Source: Gliomastix tumulicola (taxonomy: Eukaryota > Ascomycota > Sordariomycetes > Hypocreales > Bionectriaceae). From it: 64,000 nt of DNA. Location: the NCBI GenBank assembly GCA_001599755.1, contig BCHX01000002.1:4632330-4696329 (forward strand), read 5' to 3'. Position numbers and translations under genes: made by a program. Positions within the stretch are counted from its first letter, which is position 1. The number at the start of each line of letters is the position of its first letter. The notes under the pieces were generated by a model that was not told the DNA's origin, made no database searches, and saw only the letters and a list, made by a program, of their open reading frames with translations. Of the stretch, positions 32,350 through 44,379 are shown one piece after another.

Positions 32350-33874
32350 ATGACAGCCACATCCGAACCCGCTGGGGAAAAGGCCACCTCGCCCAGCTCC
32401 ATCCGTCAGGGCCAAGAGAGCATCCACGATGGAGTCTCCAACATCGCCATCGACCCCATCGTTGAGAGGCGCGTCCTCCGCCGCCTCGACCTCCGTCTAG
32501 CGCCCCTTTTTGCCGCCCTCTACTTCATGGCCTACCTCGACCGCAGTAACATCGGCAACGCCGCGGTCGCCGGCCTCCCTGAGCAGCTCGGCCTCTCCGA
32601 GTCCCAGCTCAGCACGTCCATGAGCGTCTTCTACGCCACCTACGTGTCCCTCATGCTCCCCTTCGTCCTCGCCCTCCGCAAGATCAAGATCTATCGGGCC
32701 ATCGCCGGCATGGCCCTCGCCTGGTCGCTCGTCACTCTGGGCACGGCCTTTGCGCGGTCCTTCGGGGCGCTGCTGGCCTGCCGTCTTCTTCTGGGCATCT
32801 GCCAGGCCGGGTTCTTCCCCTGTGTCAGTCTGTACATCTCGATGGTGTATGATCGCCATGAGCAGGGGAAGAGGTTTGCGTACCTGTTCGCTGCGAGCGC
32901 CTTCTCGGGTATGTTCGGCGGCCTGGTGGCGACAGGCATCACGAAGATCGGCGAGGTCGGCGGGCTGCGATCTTGGAGCTGGCTGTATATCATCGAGGGC
33001 TCCGTGTCCCTCACTGTCGTTCCGTGGGCATGGTTCGGACTTCCAGAGACTCCTGCTAAGGCTAAATGGTGGACGGCCGACGAGCTCGAGGTGGTAGAGA
33101 AGAGGGAACTGAGACGAGCGGTTTACATGGGCGGCGAGAGCTTTGATAAGAAGCAGGTGCTCAGTGCGTTCAAGGACTGGAGACTGTATGCTGGGTGAGT
33201 TGCGCGCCGTGACTCTCGGAGGTTGGTGTATTTCCTGACGCTTACTTACCAGATCTCTGACCCAAATCTGCCACGATCTCGTCCTTTACGGCTACAGCAG
33301 CTTTCTCCCCTCCATCCTAAGAAACGGTCTCGGATACTCGGGCCTCGAGGCCCAGTACCTCAGCGTCCCCGTATACCTCCTCGGCGGCCTCTCCTTCTTC
33401 ATAGCCGCCACCATCGGCGATAAGTTCCGCCTCCGCGGGAGCATCCTCCTTTTTCTCGACATCTTCTCCCTGTGCGGGTATGCCATCCTACTCACCGTCG
33501 GCAACTCGGCTGTCCGCTACTTTGCGTGCTTCCTCATCGCCGTCCCGCTGTACTGCGGCTCCGGCCTCAACGAGACCTGGATCGTGAACAACGCGGCCCC
33601 TCACTACCGCCGCGCGACGTTCCTCGGTGTCTCGCAGGCCGTGGGCAACTTGGCTGGCGTGGTCGCCCCGCAAGTGTATCGTGAGGCGCCGTACAGGCTT
33701 GGGCACTGGACTTCGCTGGGCTCCATCGCCCTTGGGATGACGGTCATTGCTGTCCAAGTCGTGGCGTTTGTGTATAAGAACCAGAAGAAGGACAGGATTA
33801 TGCGTGGTGATGTTGATGATGATAGGAAGGACTCTTCTGGCGAGAACGATTTGGAGTTTCGATATGTGTACTGA
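32350..33874 (+). CDS. MFS permease, allantoate/anion:cation symporter (Dal5-like) family
   Basis: Plasma-membrane major-facilitator transporter of 488 residues. Exons 32350-33194 and 33253-33874, joined in phase 2 (GTGAGT donor). Helix 1 and the first loop carry the family pattern LAPLFAALYFMAYLDRSNIGNA; RLLLGICQAGFFPC in helix 5 and a DRHEQGKRFAYLF loop are also typical. The second half contains NNAAPHYRRATFLG followed by SQAVGNLAGVVAPQVY, usual for this subfamily. The C-terminal tail is short and charged (KKDR...DDDRK). Such carriers import allantoate, nicotinate, peptides, biotin precursors or organic anions. The neighbouring DUF1989 protein hints at a nitrogen-containing compound, which is an inference. 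Confidence 0.9.
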
Positions 33875-34135
33875 GTGGCGGAAGTAGGGCAAAGGGAGGG
33901 CATCTAGTAGTTGCACTTCATCGGTGGATTTTCGAGAATTTCAATATCAACATTCGGATGTGGTGTAGGACAAGGCAAAGTTTGTCGCATGTCAAATGTT
34001 TTCCACGTATTGAAGCATTTTGCATGATACTGAAGCTTCACGTAGACAGATCACACACTTGTTTGATGTTGCCTTAGACATCTAGTTCAACTTGGGAGAC
34101 ACACCCCGTTTCTGTCAATGGCGTGATGCTTCACC

Positions 34136-36511
34136 TTAGGTCAGCCAGTCTAATGTTCCCATGATACCTATTCTGTCGTATCCTTCTTCCCAGAACTGCA
34201 TATCCGGCATTGTAGAGCCCATCTCGTGACCGGATTGGTCCATTACTGCGAGGCTAAACAGCCCTTCCCCAATTCCAGTATCGCTCCCCCCATTTCGATC
34301 TCTCGACTCGCTGTCATGGGACCTTCCTCCAGTAACTGCTACTGTGTGACATATGAGGGGGTCGGCGAGCTTCTCCTTGAAGGACTGCAGAAGTCTTAAC
34401 CTTTCTCCCATTCGCGGATTACCTCTCCGAATCATGTCTTCCATCACATCAAAGCAGGCCCTGGTTGATGACTCCAGCTCAGGGCTCCAGAATGTCTCCA
34501 GGCAGGACGCCAATGTTAGCACTGTCGCAGCAGCAAAGACATTCTCAGAGTCGATGAAGCCGTAAGCAGCTATGTCTTTCATGTCAGTATACGAAACCAT
34601 GCTTGAGGTAAACAGTGGGCTCACATATGAAATTTTGTGAAGCCGCAGTCGAGATCCATCTAGAGCTCTCCAGGGCCGCGTCTATGCAACGCTGAATGAT
34701 GGAGATTGTGGACGGATTCAGGCTAGTGGACGAAATTCCTGACGGCGATACCTGATCCGATGCTTGCCGCCGCAGCTTTCGCTGAACGGCGTAGAACAAG
34801 AGAGGTCGCGTCAAGACAAGGACTGCACTGTGATAGTGCAACATGATGGACACGCCTGCTAGCCGTAAGGATTTTGGGCTAGTGCTGTTCGAAGAGGTCT
34901 GGTTTGGAAGAGATCGCAGTTCCGTAGGAAACTGGTCTGACCACTTAGACAAGTCGTCTAACAACACGGACGCGCGTCTCGATATTTCCTCCCCCGCGAG
35001 AGGCTGAAAGCTATAAAGGTCTGCGTGTAAGGGGGGACGGGAAGAACCCTGGAGTTAGCGACTGGTTATTCGCATCCAAAATGCATAGTTTCTCTCACTA
35101 AGACTGATGGTGCCGTGTATCTTGGATAGCTGCGTATATTGCCACAGGATTTCTCCTCGTCGCTCTGCTCCATCGTGATATTCCTTTTGTCTCATCAGCA
35201 CAACACAAATTGGCTTGAAATACGTGCTTTCTATACGGACCGAGGGCGATGGGCTGGAGACTCCAATGTCTTCGTCTCGGATGCCCAATGGGTAGCCGTT
35301 CTTACAGCTGAGAATTCTTGACTACCATGTTAATGAATAGCTCCCGAACCGGACTCGCGCATCACGTACCTGCTCAAGCTATACACAGCCCACCATGACC
35401 GTCTACGATGTTCGCGCATCCGCTCGTCCACAGCCGCAGACGGGGGGAGCTCGCGATGAAGCCCCATTGCCACCGACATGCGTTCCGCGAGGTTTATCTT
35501 AGAAGAGGCCAGTATCAGCTCCGATATGACGAGGCCCAGCCATTTGTAAGACCTACATAGGTGTATGCTGTGTCGCTGCGATCGAGAGTCTGCATATAGT
35601 AAGCCAGCAAGGCCAAGACCTCGACAAACAAAAGCGACGAGTCCTCATGAACATCCGGTAGCCATTGAAGGGCCGTGAGAAAGTACGTATAACCCGGCGG
35701 ACCCTCGTGTCCCGTCCACTGGTTGATCGAGTAAAGCTGGCCAAAGGCGAAGACCATCATCGTCTGACAGTATGCCAGACGTGTGTCCCGGAGCGAGAGA
35801 TCGCCAAAGTGACTCTTTTCCTGTCGGAACCTTTCGTTAAGCCGTGCTTTGAACAGGGTGGGATCCACAAACGAGAATACGAGGCCGAGGTGGTTGTGTT
35901 GTGCAGTGTAGAGCATCATAGCCGTGTCGTACGGGGGCAGCGCTAACCACGCCTCACTTCGAGATGTCGGTATCGACCACGGCATTCTGCTCGATGCCGA
36001 GCTGTGCGGGGCGTCTGCCTCATGTCTCGGGTCAGGGGCCCATGAGTCATTGCTCAAGGTCCGCAGAAACTCCCGCAACCGAGAGCTGAAGGTAGAAGAC
36101 GAGGACGCATTGCCACAGTAGACCGTGAACTTCCCCGCCTCGGGGTAAAGCACCGGGTTGAGGGAGACTGGGGTACATCCAGGGATGGCTTGGTGGCCTG
36201 AGCGAAGCATGACCTCGGACTCGGCTTGCGCGAGGACCTGGAAGGAGCCGGCATCCGCATCTGCGTATGGCGTCGATGGAGACTCGCCATGTCCTGGTAA
36301 GACTGGAGGCGGCTCCTCGGATCTCAGATAGCGACATGGTTGGCCGCTCAACCTACAGGAGCGGCATGTCGACTCCCCGCTGCATTTTGTCTTTCTTCGC
36401 CTACATCTCTCACATCTGTCAAGGCTGGGGGGTAAGCAAATAGAAAAGACTGCGTAATCTCGTCCGATGGGGAGGCGGTGCTTACGCCTGTAGTGAGCGA
36501 ATTTGACGCAT
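34136..36511 (-). CDS. Zn2Cys6 transcription factor with fungal-specific middle-homology domain
   Basis: Nuclear DNA-binding regulator of 683 residues in six exons: 36511-36486, 36415-35557, 35497-35370, 35307-35099, 35020-34625 and 34569-34136; all junction phases (2, 0, 2, 1, 1) agree. The start is set by splicing: a 26-nt first exon (MRQIRSLQ) joins exactly at the first zinc Cys codon, giving ACERCRRRKTKC, then STC-x2-C and QPC, a complete C-x2-C-x6-C-x5-C-x2-C-x6-C cluster. The middle-homology domain includes LALLAYYMQTLDRSDTAY, RMSVAMGLHRE, RRRSWWAVYSLS and KNGYPLGIRDEDI. It is divergent from the DUF1989 gene, 415 bases apart, and lies beside the MFS gene, so both are candidate targets. 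Confidence 0.88.
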
Positions 36512-36926
36512 CGTCTGAGCCCTCGGATCCTTCTTTCGGAATGTGGAATCAAGCGCACCAAGATTCAAGTGGTGAGATAGGCAAGGCCGCTTAGATGATG
36601 TTGAGACAACGTGCTGCGTGCCGAGATGACGGGACGAACGAGGGCCTTTATTGGATTCTGATAGGGAGATCGGCTCATCCGATCGAGAGTGGCTCCATAT
36701 GAGCTTGCGAGGTCCGATACACGACCAGCTAAAAGCGCCATCGATACCCCGATGCGGAGCACACCCGAGTCATGCACGGCTAGACCAAAGCTGGCACAGA
36801 TGACAATACCGACTCTACGTAGCTAGATTTACTTAAGACTAAGATAGACCTCAGCTACTTCCTTGCAGCAGGCCTCCTCATGTCATTGATAACGGACTGC
36901 CGCTTTCAACAACAGCTTTTGTCAGC
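36512..36926. promoter_or_regulatory. Shared divergent promoter with three GATA-type sites
   Basis: 415 bases between the regulator and DUF1989 start codons. TGATAG at 36659-36664, AGATAG at 36842-36847 and TGATAA at 36887-36892 match HGATAR; two lie within 90 bases of the DUF1989 start. Nitrogen-source control is a plausible reading. No CGG-triplet pair for a Zn2Cys6 factor stood out by eye. Confidence 0.4.
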
Positions 36927-38004
36927 ATGATTTCCAAAACCGAAGAGCAGCAACAGCCAGAGCCGGCCTATCAGCCATCTCAAGCCTCTTGCGTCCACGT
37001 TGACCGTGTCCTCTACGGCAAACTCGGCTCAACAAGCGTGGAAGCGGGCTCACGACAGCTCTCTCAAAAGATCACCGTCAAGCCATGCACCGGCGAGGCG
37101 TGGATTGTCCCAGCCGGTGGCATCTGCCGTATTTCCACTCCCGAGGGCCCTCAAGTTGGTGATCTCAACATATGGAATCGCCAAAACCCCCGTGAGCATA
37201 TGTGGACGGCGAGGTCTAGGCAGCTTCACTCGAGCCACCTTCGTACATATGATCGCCTCTGGAGCTGTCTGCCGTATATGAGGCCGCTTGCTACGATTCT
37301 GAATGTAGGTATGATCACACGAGCTCAAAGAGGCCTAGCTGATGTATAAATAATGAGATAGAACACGTTGGACGATGGACGATTGGATGAATGTGGCGGG
37401 CGAGTCCACGACCTCCTCGGCACGCGCTGCGATCCTTACAGTTTGTCACCACCAATCCCCCTTCGTTGAACTTTCCTCCCCAATAATACTGACCAGAAAC
37501 TACGCAGTTAATAAACTGCTGACTGGGAAGTCATACGACTTCAACTGCCACTCCAACCTAACGAGAGCTATCCTGCCCATGGGCCTCACAGAAACAGACG
37601 TCCACGACAACGTCAATCTCTTCCAATATACGGGCCTGAATAATGATGACAAGTACTACATGTACGAGCACTCCTAGCCTCTGAGGCCTAAACCGTCGAG
37701 AGTGATGCAACTAAAGAAACGATTGCTGACTGATATTCCTCCCAGCCGACCCTGCCCTGCCGTCGCGAAGGACTTCATCGAGCTGCTTGCAGAGGTCGAC
37801 CTCATCATGGCCTTATCTGCATGCCCCGCCGGCGATGAGAAATCCTTTCAATGGGGGACCATGGAAGCAACATGCCGTCCCCTCGAGGTTGAGGTATTTG
37901 CTGTATCCAGTACCGCGGCCAGCTTGCTAGAGGAATGGAAGAGCCCTCCCGTATCAAGCTACGACGGCATGCACGGCTTGAAATTCCCTACATTGGCAAC
38001 ATAG
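36927..38004 (+). CDS. DUF1989 (urea carboxylase-associated family) protein
   Basis: Family members often neighbour urea carboxylase, allophanate hydrolase or amine-metabolism genes; a biochemical role is not settled. Exons 36927-37304, 37362-37440, 37508-37661 and 37746-38004 (phases 0, 1, 2) give 289 residues. Conserved pieces are VPAGGICRISTPEGPQVGD, GRVHDLLGTRCDPY, NCHSNLTRAILPMGL, DVHDNVNLFQYTGLNNDDKY and LAEVDLIMALSACPAGDE, ending ATCRPLEVEVF. The His, Cys and Asp residues of the central block resemble a metal-binding cupin-like core. Compared with typical members, the loop after KYY is short. It is divergent from a Zn2Cys6 regulator and near a Dal5-like permease. Confidence 0.88.
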
Positions 38005-38076
38005 GACGGACTCTGATCTTCTCAACCAGCGCGTAGACTGACCCTCTTGGCCACCTCTTTCACCTCCTCCTCATAC

Positions 38077-39891
38077 TTAGCCCCAATAAACGCTCATTGC
38101 AGGACCAATACATAGAAAGCCAACTGTCAATATCAGTATCAGAATTTCTCCCGACCGCATCACCTCTGTGAAGTATCCCACACCGACCAAGATAGCTAAT
38201 GCTGCTGGTTGCCAAACCACAAAGAGTGACACCCAAAAATACAAACCTTTCGAGGCGACAATGACGAACATTAATGAGTCCGATAAAATCGCAAGAACAG
38301 CGAAAGTCACGAGATACCCATACCACGAGGAGTCGATATCGTAGTTCCGAAGAGGGTCAAGGAGGGCGTTCACGCGCTGCTGTTGCTCTGATGGAGACCT
38401 AGGGGGAGGATCTGGGTGCTGTAAAAGCCGACGAAAATAACTTGGACGAGAGCGAGGTTGCAAGCCTTCGAATGTTCTTCCAGATCAGTAAACTTGAAAC
38501 GAAATGCCAAACATGCGGATTGTATACCTTGATGGTTATTAGCTCGAGCTGGGTTGGTGTGCAAGCCTTGCCTCAGGAAACGCCCTATCGGAAGGAATCA
38601 GAAATCGATCGCCTAGAATCTCGTTCGGCCAGAGAAGCTCACATAATGGAGCTAAGTTTTCCCCCAAGGCCAGGAGAGGTGTGAGTAACAGAACAAGCGG
38701 TATGACCTGTCCGAACGTCCAGACATCCTCATCTACTAGTCCTCCACCTCTCGTCGCGAACAAACTCCGCGTCCTCCACATGATGGCAATGATTAATGCA
38801 TACACCTTTCCATACCCGTGAGTCTCGCAGAAATAATGAGGCTGGTTTTCTGTGCGGCACTCACCTCGCCCGTCATTGAAACCAGGAAATCGAGACTGAA
38901 GCGGATGGTGACATGTATGGCCGTATCGAGCGATCCGGAGTCGATCGATTCTTTCCATGGCTCGGACTGCCAGTCTGCCCGCCATTTTCCGTGCTCGAGT
39001 CCCGAATTCTGCGAAACCGCCGAATAGCTTGGCAGCTCTGACAACGTATGCATATATCACCAGTAGGACAGATGGAATGAACAACTGGCTCCCGCCTATC
39101 CTCAGTGTTTCTTCCGGCGATTTGAAAAAGCACTTTGCGTGTGCTCCTTCTGGAGGCCGATTGAAAACTTGATGGAAATGGGATGTAGGTATGAGGGCGA
39201 CAGAGAGGAGCACCAACATACATCCCATAAAGACGACACGGACCCCTCTCCGTCCAGGATGGTTGTGGAAATGATTGTGCAGGAGGGTCAAAGCAGATAA
39301 ATGGGTGGTACTTGAGAACCAGGCCAGGTCGACGACAATATTCCAGTGATAGAGCGACAGGCACCTATCCAGCGATGCATATCCGCTGACGAGGATCGCA
39401 ATGCCAGCCACGATCTGCGTGTCGGCCAAAGCGAGAACACACTATACTATGCAATTAGTACGGGATATCTTCCTAGCAAGTGGCCCAAAGGGATGCTTCT
39501 GCTCGCCTTCTGGAAGACCTTTTCAACTTCATGTGCGCCACGCTGTTTGATAAAGGTGATTTCTATGTGGGCGAAACGATGAACAATTCGGTCGACGGGA
39601 TTAACTCTTTCGACTCTCTTCTGTGGGAGGCCTTTCGGCCGATACGGATCGAGTTCAGGGTCGAAGACAAGTATATAGTAAAGCAAAACGATGATGAGGA
39701 CCAGATATGCTGTTACCAGGAATCCAATAATTACCTGATATCACATCGTGTCAGTACTTACTTAAGTTGTCAAGCCCCCTTGCGAGCCCAATAGATCAGA
39801 GTGATACACTTACTCCCACGCCGGAAATATCGCTATATGCCTCTGGCACCTCTGGCCAGGCATCAGGATTGCACGTTGTGCGGCAAGACAT
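38077..39891 (-). CDS. Fungal polytopic membrane protein of unknown function
   Basis: A predicted 493-residue membrane protein in four exons: 39891-39814, 39734-39519, 39441-38643 and 38465-38077. The first exon encodes a short soluble start (CNPDAWPEVPEAYSDISGVG) common in this fungal family. Exon 2 brings a membrane span (GFLVTAYLVLIIVLLYYIL). Exon 3 holds several spans with HLSALTLLHNHFHNHPGRRG between them and a VIPLVLLLTPLLALGEN segment. The C-terminal exon has three more spans. The exon 2 donor (GTCTTC) and the last acceptor (CGAAG) are weak but are the choices that keep frame. No Pfam name is recognised. It lies between the DUF1989 gene and a second Zn2Cys6 factor. Confidence 0.72.
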
Positions 39892-40415
39892 GTTGTTCGG
39901 ACCAGGCGTTTTGCGCCGCCAGGGCACTCTGGAATCATGTTGTTACTGAGAGGAGGAACAGTTGGGAGTGCGCTCCGGGGCATTCTATTCATTATGGCGG
40001 ACCTGGTACTAATAATAGGCAGATGGTGTCAGACCTCGGTGCGGCTGAAATGCGCTGTTCGCACATTAGTCTGGCTGCCTTCCAGTAGTGGCAGACTGAG
40101 CCCTGAGTGAGCCTAGCTGCATGTCTCGGTGTCCAAGCGCTGTGCCGTCTAGTGCAATCACAGTAGCGCAAGTCATGATGGGCTATCTCTGGCTGTTGCT
40201 ACTAGCAATCCAGCTTTGCAAGGGGTTGTCTGAGACTTTTGTTACTTCACGTTCCTCGCGCGTTGTTAGAGCACTAGTGGCGCAGCCACACATATGATGT
40301 GTTTCGTTGAGATAGTGGCGTTTCTGAGACGGACTTGACATTCAAGGCCTCGGTGTCCTAGCCTTTAACACAACTATTTACTGATAGAAGAACCACTCTA
40401 ATATGCACAAATCCC
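39892..40415. other. Intergenic spacer
   Basis: About 520 bases between the membrane-protein gene start and the end of the second Zn2Cys6 gene. No gene seen. Confidence 0.6.
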
Positions 40416-43108
40416 TCAAAGAGAAAACATCTTGCCGACCTGCGCCCAGTCCACATCATCAATACCCGTCAAAGGCAAGCTAGGGTCATTATAGCTCGAG
40501 TAGATCCCGCCCATCTCGGCCCCGAGATCCATCGGGAAATCATTGAAGAAGTTATCCAGCTCCGTCTGCTGGTCCTGCTCCGTCTGGCTCTGCCACAGCT
40601 CCTGCGGCGGCACCTGCATCTCGACGCCGCCGCCGTTCCCGTCCAGCTGGGCGACATCGTTGCGCGCGTTGCCGCCGTAGACGGGAGGCGTGGCGTCCAT
40701 CTTGGCCACGGCCATGACGGCGTCCGGCGGGCGGCCCTCGCGGAGCCAGGCCCATTCGGGAGTCGCGTTCTCGGGAGGTGACCAGACGCGGCGGCAGAAG
40801 TGCTTGAGCTCGTCGAGGCGGCGTTGGGCCGCGTTGTTGCCTGCTTCGGCGAGGTATTGGAGGACGTCGGCTGCGTGGCTGAGGCCTTCTGGTGGTTTCT
40901 GCAGATCGCTTGTGTCGACGAAGCCCATCATGACCAGAATGAAGGCTGCCGAGAAGGTGGCATCAAGGTCAAAGTAGCCAAATAATGCTAAATGACAGAG
41001 GTCAGCTATGGCATGCACTGTTAGGGCGAGTGGGCAACAAACCTATGCTCTTGTCTCGTCTCAGAGACGACAAAATGCGGATGCTCTTGATGGCGGCATC
41101 TCTGCATGAGGCCCAGAGTCGCGCTATCACCGGTGATTTGGGATTCTGTGGGCGGTCCTCAATTGAGGCCTGGACTTTGTCCTTCACGCATTGTAAAATG
41201 ATAGGTCGGATACATAGAATGATGGCCTGCAAGTGGTTAGTGGAAATGCCCCTCGGTCAAATTGGGACGGAGACGCACTTGGAATAGCATCAAATACAGA
41301 GATGCGCTGGTTCGTGTGACGGAGACGTTCGGTGTGTCAAAGTCGATCATTAGGTAATTTGGAATGGAGCGACCCGTCTCGTAGAGTCCTTGGAGGGTGC
41401 TCTGGATCCTCTTTACGAGCTCGGATTGGGTGATGCCCCGATTCCCATAAAATGCTGCCAAGGCAAATGTCAGCGGGTGAATTTGGCGACGCGGCGGGTG
41501 CAAATGAGGCCTACTTGTGGTGATTTCTCCCGTCGCGCGGGCAATCTGGATATTGACAATGAGCGGCAGTGGCGGTTGGAAACCGACGGCCGGCTTCGGC
41601 AAATCTGTTCGGAGCTGGCGCTCATCGGCGCCCATCGGCAATCCCAGTCCTGCGGACAGGCGGCTGCGATTGAAGTCAGTCAGTCGCAGGTCAAATGGCA
41701 CGTCTGTATGAAGAGAACCCACCGATCCAGCATGTATGCAGTCCACCATACTCGTGTCCGGTGGCATTTCTCCGAAGACACGCCCGGCTGCTCCTCACGG
41801 GGCAGAGCTGCACCTAATGCGATAGCAAGGCGCACGGCGGAGCCAATCTGCCGTCATCAGTCAGTCCACTGCACAGTCCTCCGGTCCAGAATGAGCATCC
41901 ATACGTAGAGATAAGCGTCGTGCTTCCGGTCACACCACTGGAGATAGAGCCCCGTCAAGCAGAGGATCTCCACCGCAATGATACCGTGAGACCCCAGCTG
42001 GTGAAGCGCTGGGAGGCGTCTCATGGCCTCAGCGAAGTAAGCGCTCCCAGGCGGATTATCTGACCCTTCGCTCGGCGAGCCGATGAGCATCCCCATTGCC
42101 ATGACGAGGAGGTACTCCGTGAACCACGTAGTCCGCATCTGTGCGCTCCTGGTAAACTCGTTGTGATATAGTAGATCGATCTGGTCGCCGAATGTCCTCG
42201 GATCGATGAAATGCTGCGTCGTCCCCATCAGGGATACGAACAGGTCGAAGAGGCGGTACGACTCGCTCTTCGAGAGGAGCTCCGGCGCTGACGAGACGTC
42301 TACCAGCTCAGTGGATGGGCGCCAGTTCGCGATAGGGTGCTCCTCGGGCCCTTCAGAAGTGATGCTCGGCGCGTGGCCTCCATGCTTGCGCATAATCGAT
42401 CGCACCTTGGACTCAAACGCGGGCCCAGGTGCCAGGTCAGTCGCTGCAATGAGGCGAACTTGTCAGTAGATGGCGCAAACCCGCACGGCAACGGCCCAAA
42501 ACGCACCGGCTGGACTGAAGGGCACCTCGTGGCCCTGCACGGCCATCGCATCGCTGCCCGGCTGCGGCTCCGAGGGTAGCGTGCTCGTCGGCATCGTATC
42601 TTGGTCCCTCACGTCGCTCGGGGAGGAGATATTGCCTCCCACGGACGCGGGGGCGTTCCCGTCCGGAGACTCATCGGCTGCATGCATCCACACGGTGAGC
42701 ATCTGTCGCATCCATCCAACGACATCAGGGAAAATGCGCGAACCTGGTATCAGCCGGAGCTGCTCTTCCTGCCGCTTGATCGTGTCCAGCAGTCTCTGCA
42801 CGTAGCTGCCCAGATGTTAATCGCCAAAGTCCCCCCTCTTCCCACACCGTTGGGATGAGACATACGACTCCGAATAGCCCCGCCTGGCAATCACTCCGAA
42901 GCGACACTCCAGCCCCTGGCGGCTACATGTCTGGCACGGCTGATCACCCGAGCATTTCACCTTCCGCCGACGACACGATTCACAGCTGTCCGCGACGTCA
43001 GCCTTGCAGGTCCGGTCTCGGGCTTGGTTGGGGGGGGGTGTGACGGTGAAAAACTCACGCGTTTGTCGAGCGGGTGAACTGTGACGACATGGACCGTGCG
43101 GGAGGCAT
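40416..43108 (-). CDS. Zn2Cys6 transcription factor with fungal-specific middle-homology domain (second)
   Basis: A 737-residue regulator in nine exons: 43108-43059, 42985-42866, 42805-42507, 42443-41905, 41847-41723, 41663-41515, 41454-41279, 41226-41043 and 40987-40416. All junction phases agree and the frame closes at 40416. As in the gene at 34136, the first intron ends exactly before the first zinc Cys: STNA|CESCRRRKVKC, then SGDQPCQTC and GLEC complete the cluster. The linker (VQRLLDTIKRQEEQLRLI) is a short coiled coil. The domain has CLTGLYLQWCDRKHDAYLY, RVWWTAYMLDR and RLSAGLGLPMGADE. The C-terminus is acidic and Gln/Asn-rich (QTEQDQQTELDNF), suitable as an activation domain. Targets are unknown. 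Confidence 0.9.
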
Positions 43109-44379
43109 TGGACCTCGTCAGGACGCCATCTGAGGCAAAATTGTTCCTCGTGGTGTGTGAGGTGACGATAGTGAGACTTCGTCGGATGGAAGCTGATGAC
43201 TGTCGCGATCCGGGATGAAGAGTTGTGTTCGGTAATCAAAAAATGAAGGACGCTTAAGGATGAGTCGAAGATCGATCCCCCAAACTGCTCCACACTTTTT
43301 TCGCACCCCTCAGATCGGTACCTGCGACGCCACCCAGATTGACACATAAATGCAAGTACCACTTGAGGCCGCCACCAACCGAGCATCGTGCAGGAAAGAT
43401 CACGTCGCGTTTTCCCCATGCCTTTTTCGTACTAGAGCACCTGGGGACGATTCACGCCTAGTCAGGTGATGCGTTTTGGAATTCTATCCCTGGGGTATTG
43501 ACTCTCCGAGTCGGAGGAGGATGCGTCCCCGGAGAGCTCCGGCTGTTCACGGCCTCCGTCCCCGGATGTCGCATGTGCAGGAGAGGCGACATACGAGTAC
43601 CTCGGCTGGGGGTGGACGAGGGTATTGTTATAGCGTGTCCGTACGAGGAGCAGCAAGTGGCGTGATGTCCAAGAGCACGCCAGCAGGACCCTGCTTCGCT
43701 CACGGTTTACAATGACCAAGCAGAGGGGGGACACTGATGTCGAAATCAAAATGTAAATTGGCTGTCCGGTAAGCCACCTAGTCTAGGTATCGCAGTCCAT
43801 GTAAGAATCAAAGGCCGTTTCAGAAAGTACAGCAGGAAAGGGCCGAGAAATATAAACACACTCCTTCCTCCACAAACCCAGGCCCCTTGTGATGGTGACA
43901 AGACATCTGCCCACATTCATCGTACAGGAATCCCTTTTTTTTTCCGCCTCTCAAAGCCTTCCCATCCATTCTCGAACGCATTGGGTGCGCCGTCTCGCAA
44001 ACAGTGTCCTCCAAAAGTAAACCTCAAAAGAAAAGAAAAACCACGAACCAAACCCTGCGCCTCGAAAAGTATAAGATCAACAGAGCGCGAGCGAATGTTT
44101 CAACAGTTGTAAATCAGATGTCGTCCGGAACGCCCTTGAAAGTCCTCCTTGTGATGCCGTAGCACCACGTGTTCCCGTTCCCTAACCGATCTGAGTCGCC
44201 TCAAGTACATTGGTGTAAACTGTAATAAAGCAAATTCTCCCCGGGTCCTCCGCAGAGGGGTGCCAGGCAACGAACGCATCGAGTAAATTCGGCCACTTTT
44301 GATGATAATTGCTGAGTGTCTGTCATCCACAGCTGCGTCGCCCGTTTCTGTCACGATGAGACCGGCGAGGCCTAAGAGC
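43109..44379. other. Intergenic spacer
   Basis: About 1.27 kb: promoter of the second Zn2Cys6 gene and the 3' flank of the FAR1-type gene. Short frames only; no gene is recognised. Confidence 0.55.

Noticed and set aside
43462..43749. Short minus-strand frames upstream of the second Zn2Cys6 gene
   Set aside because: No motif or splice logic; probably promoter sequence.
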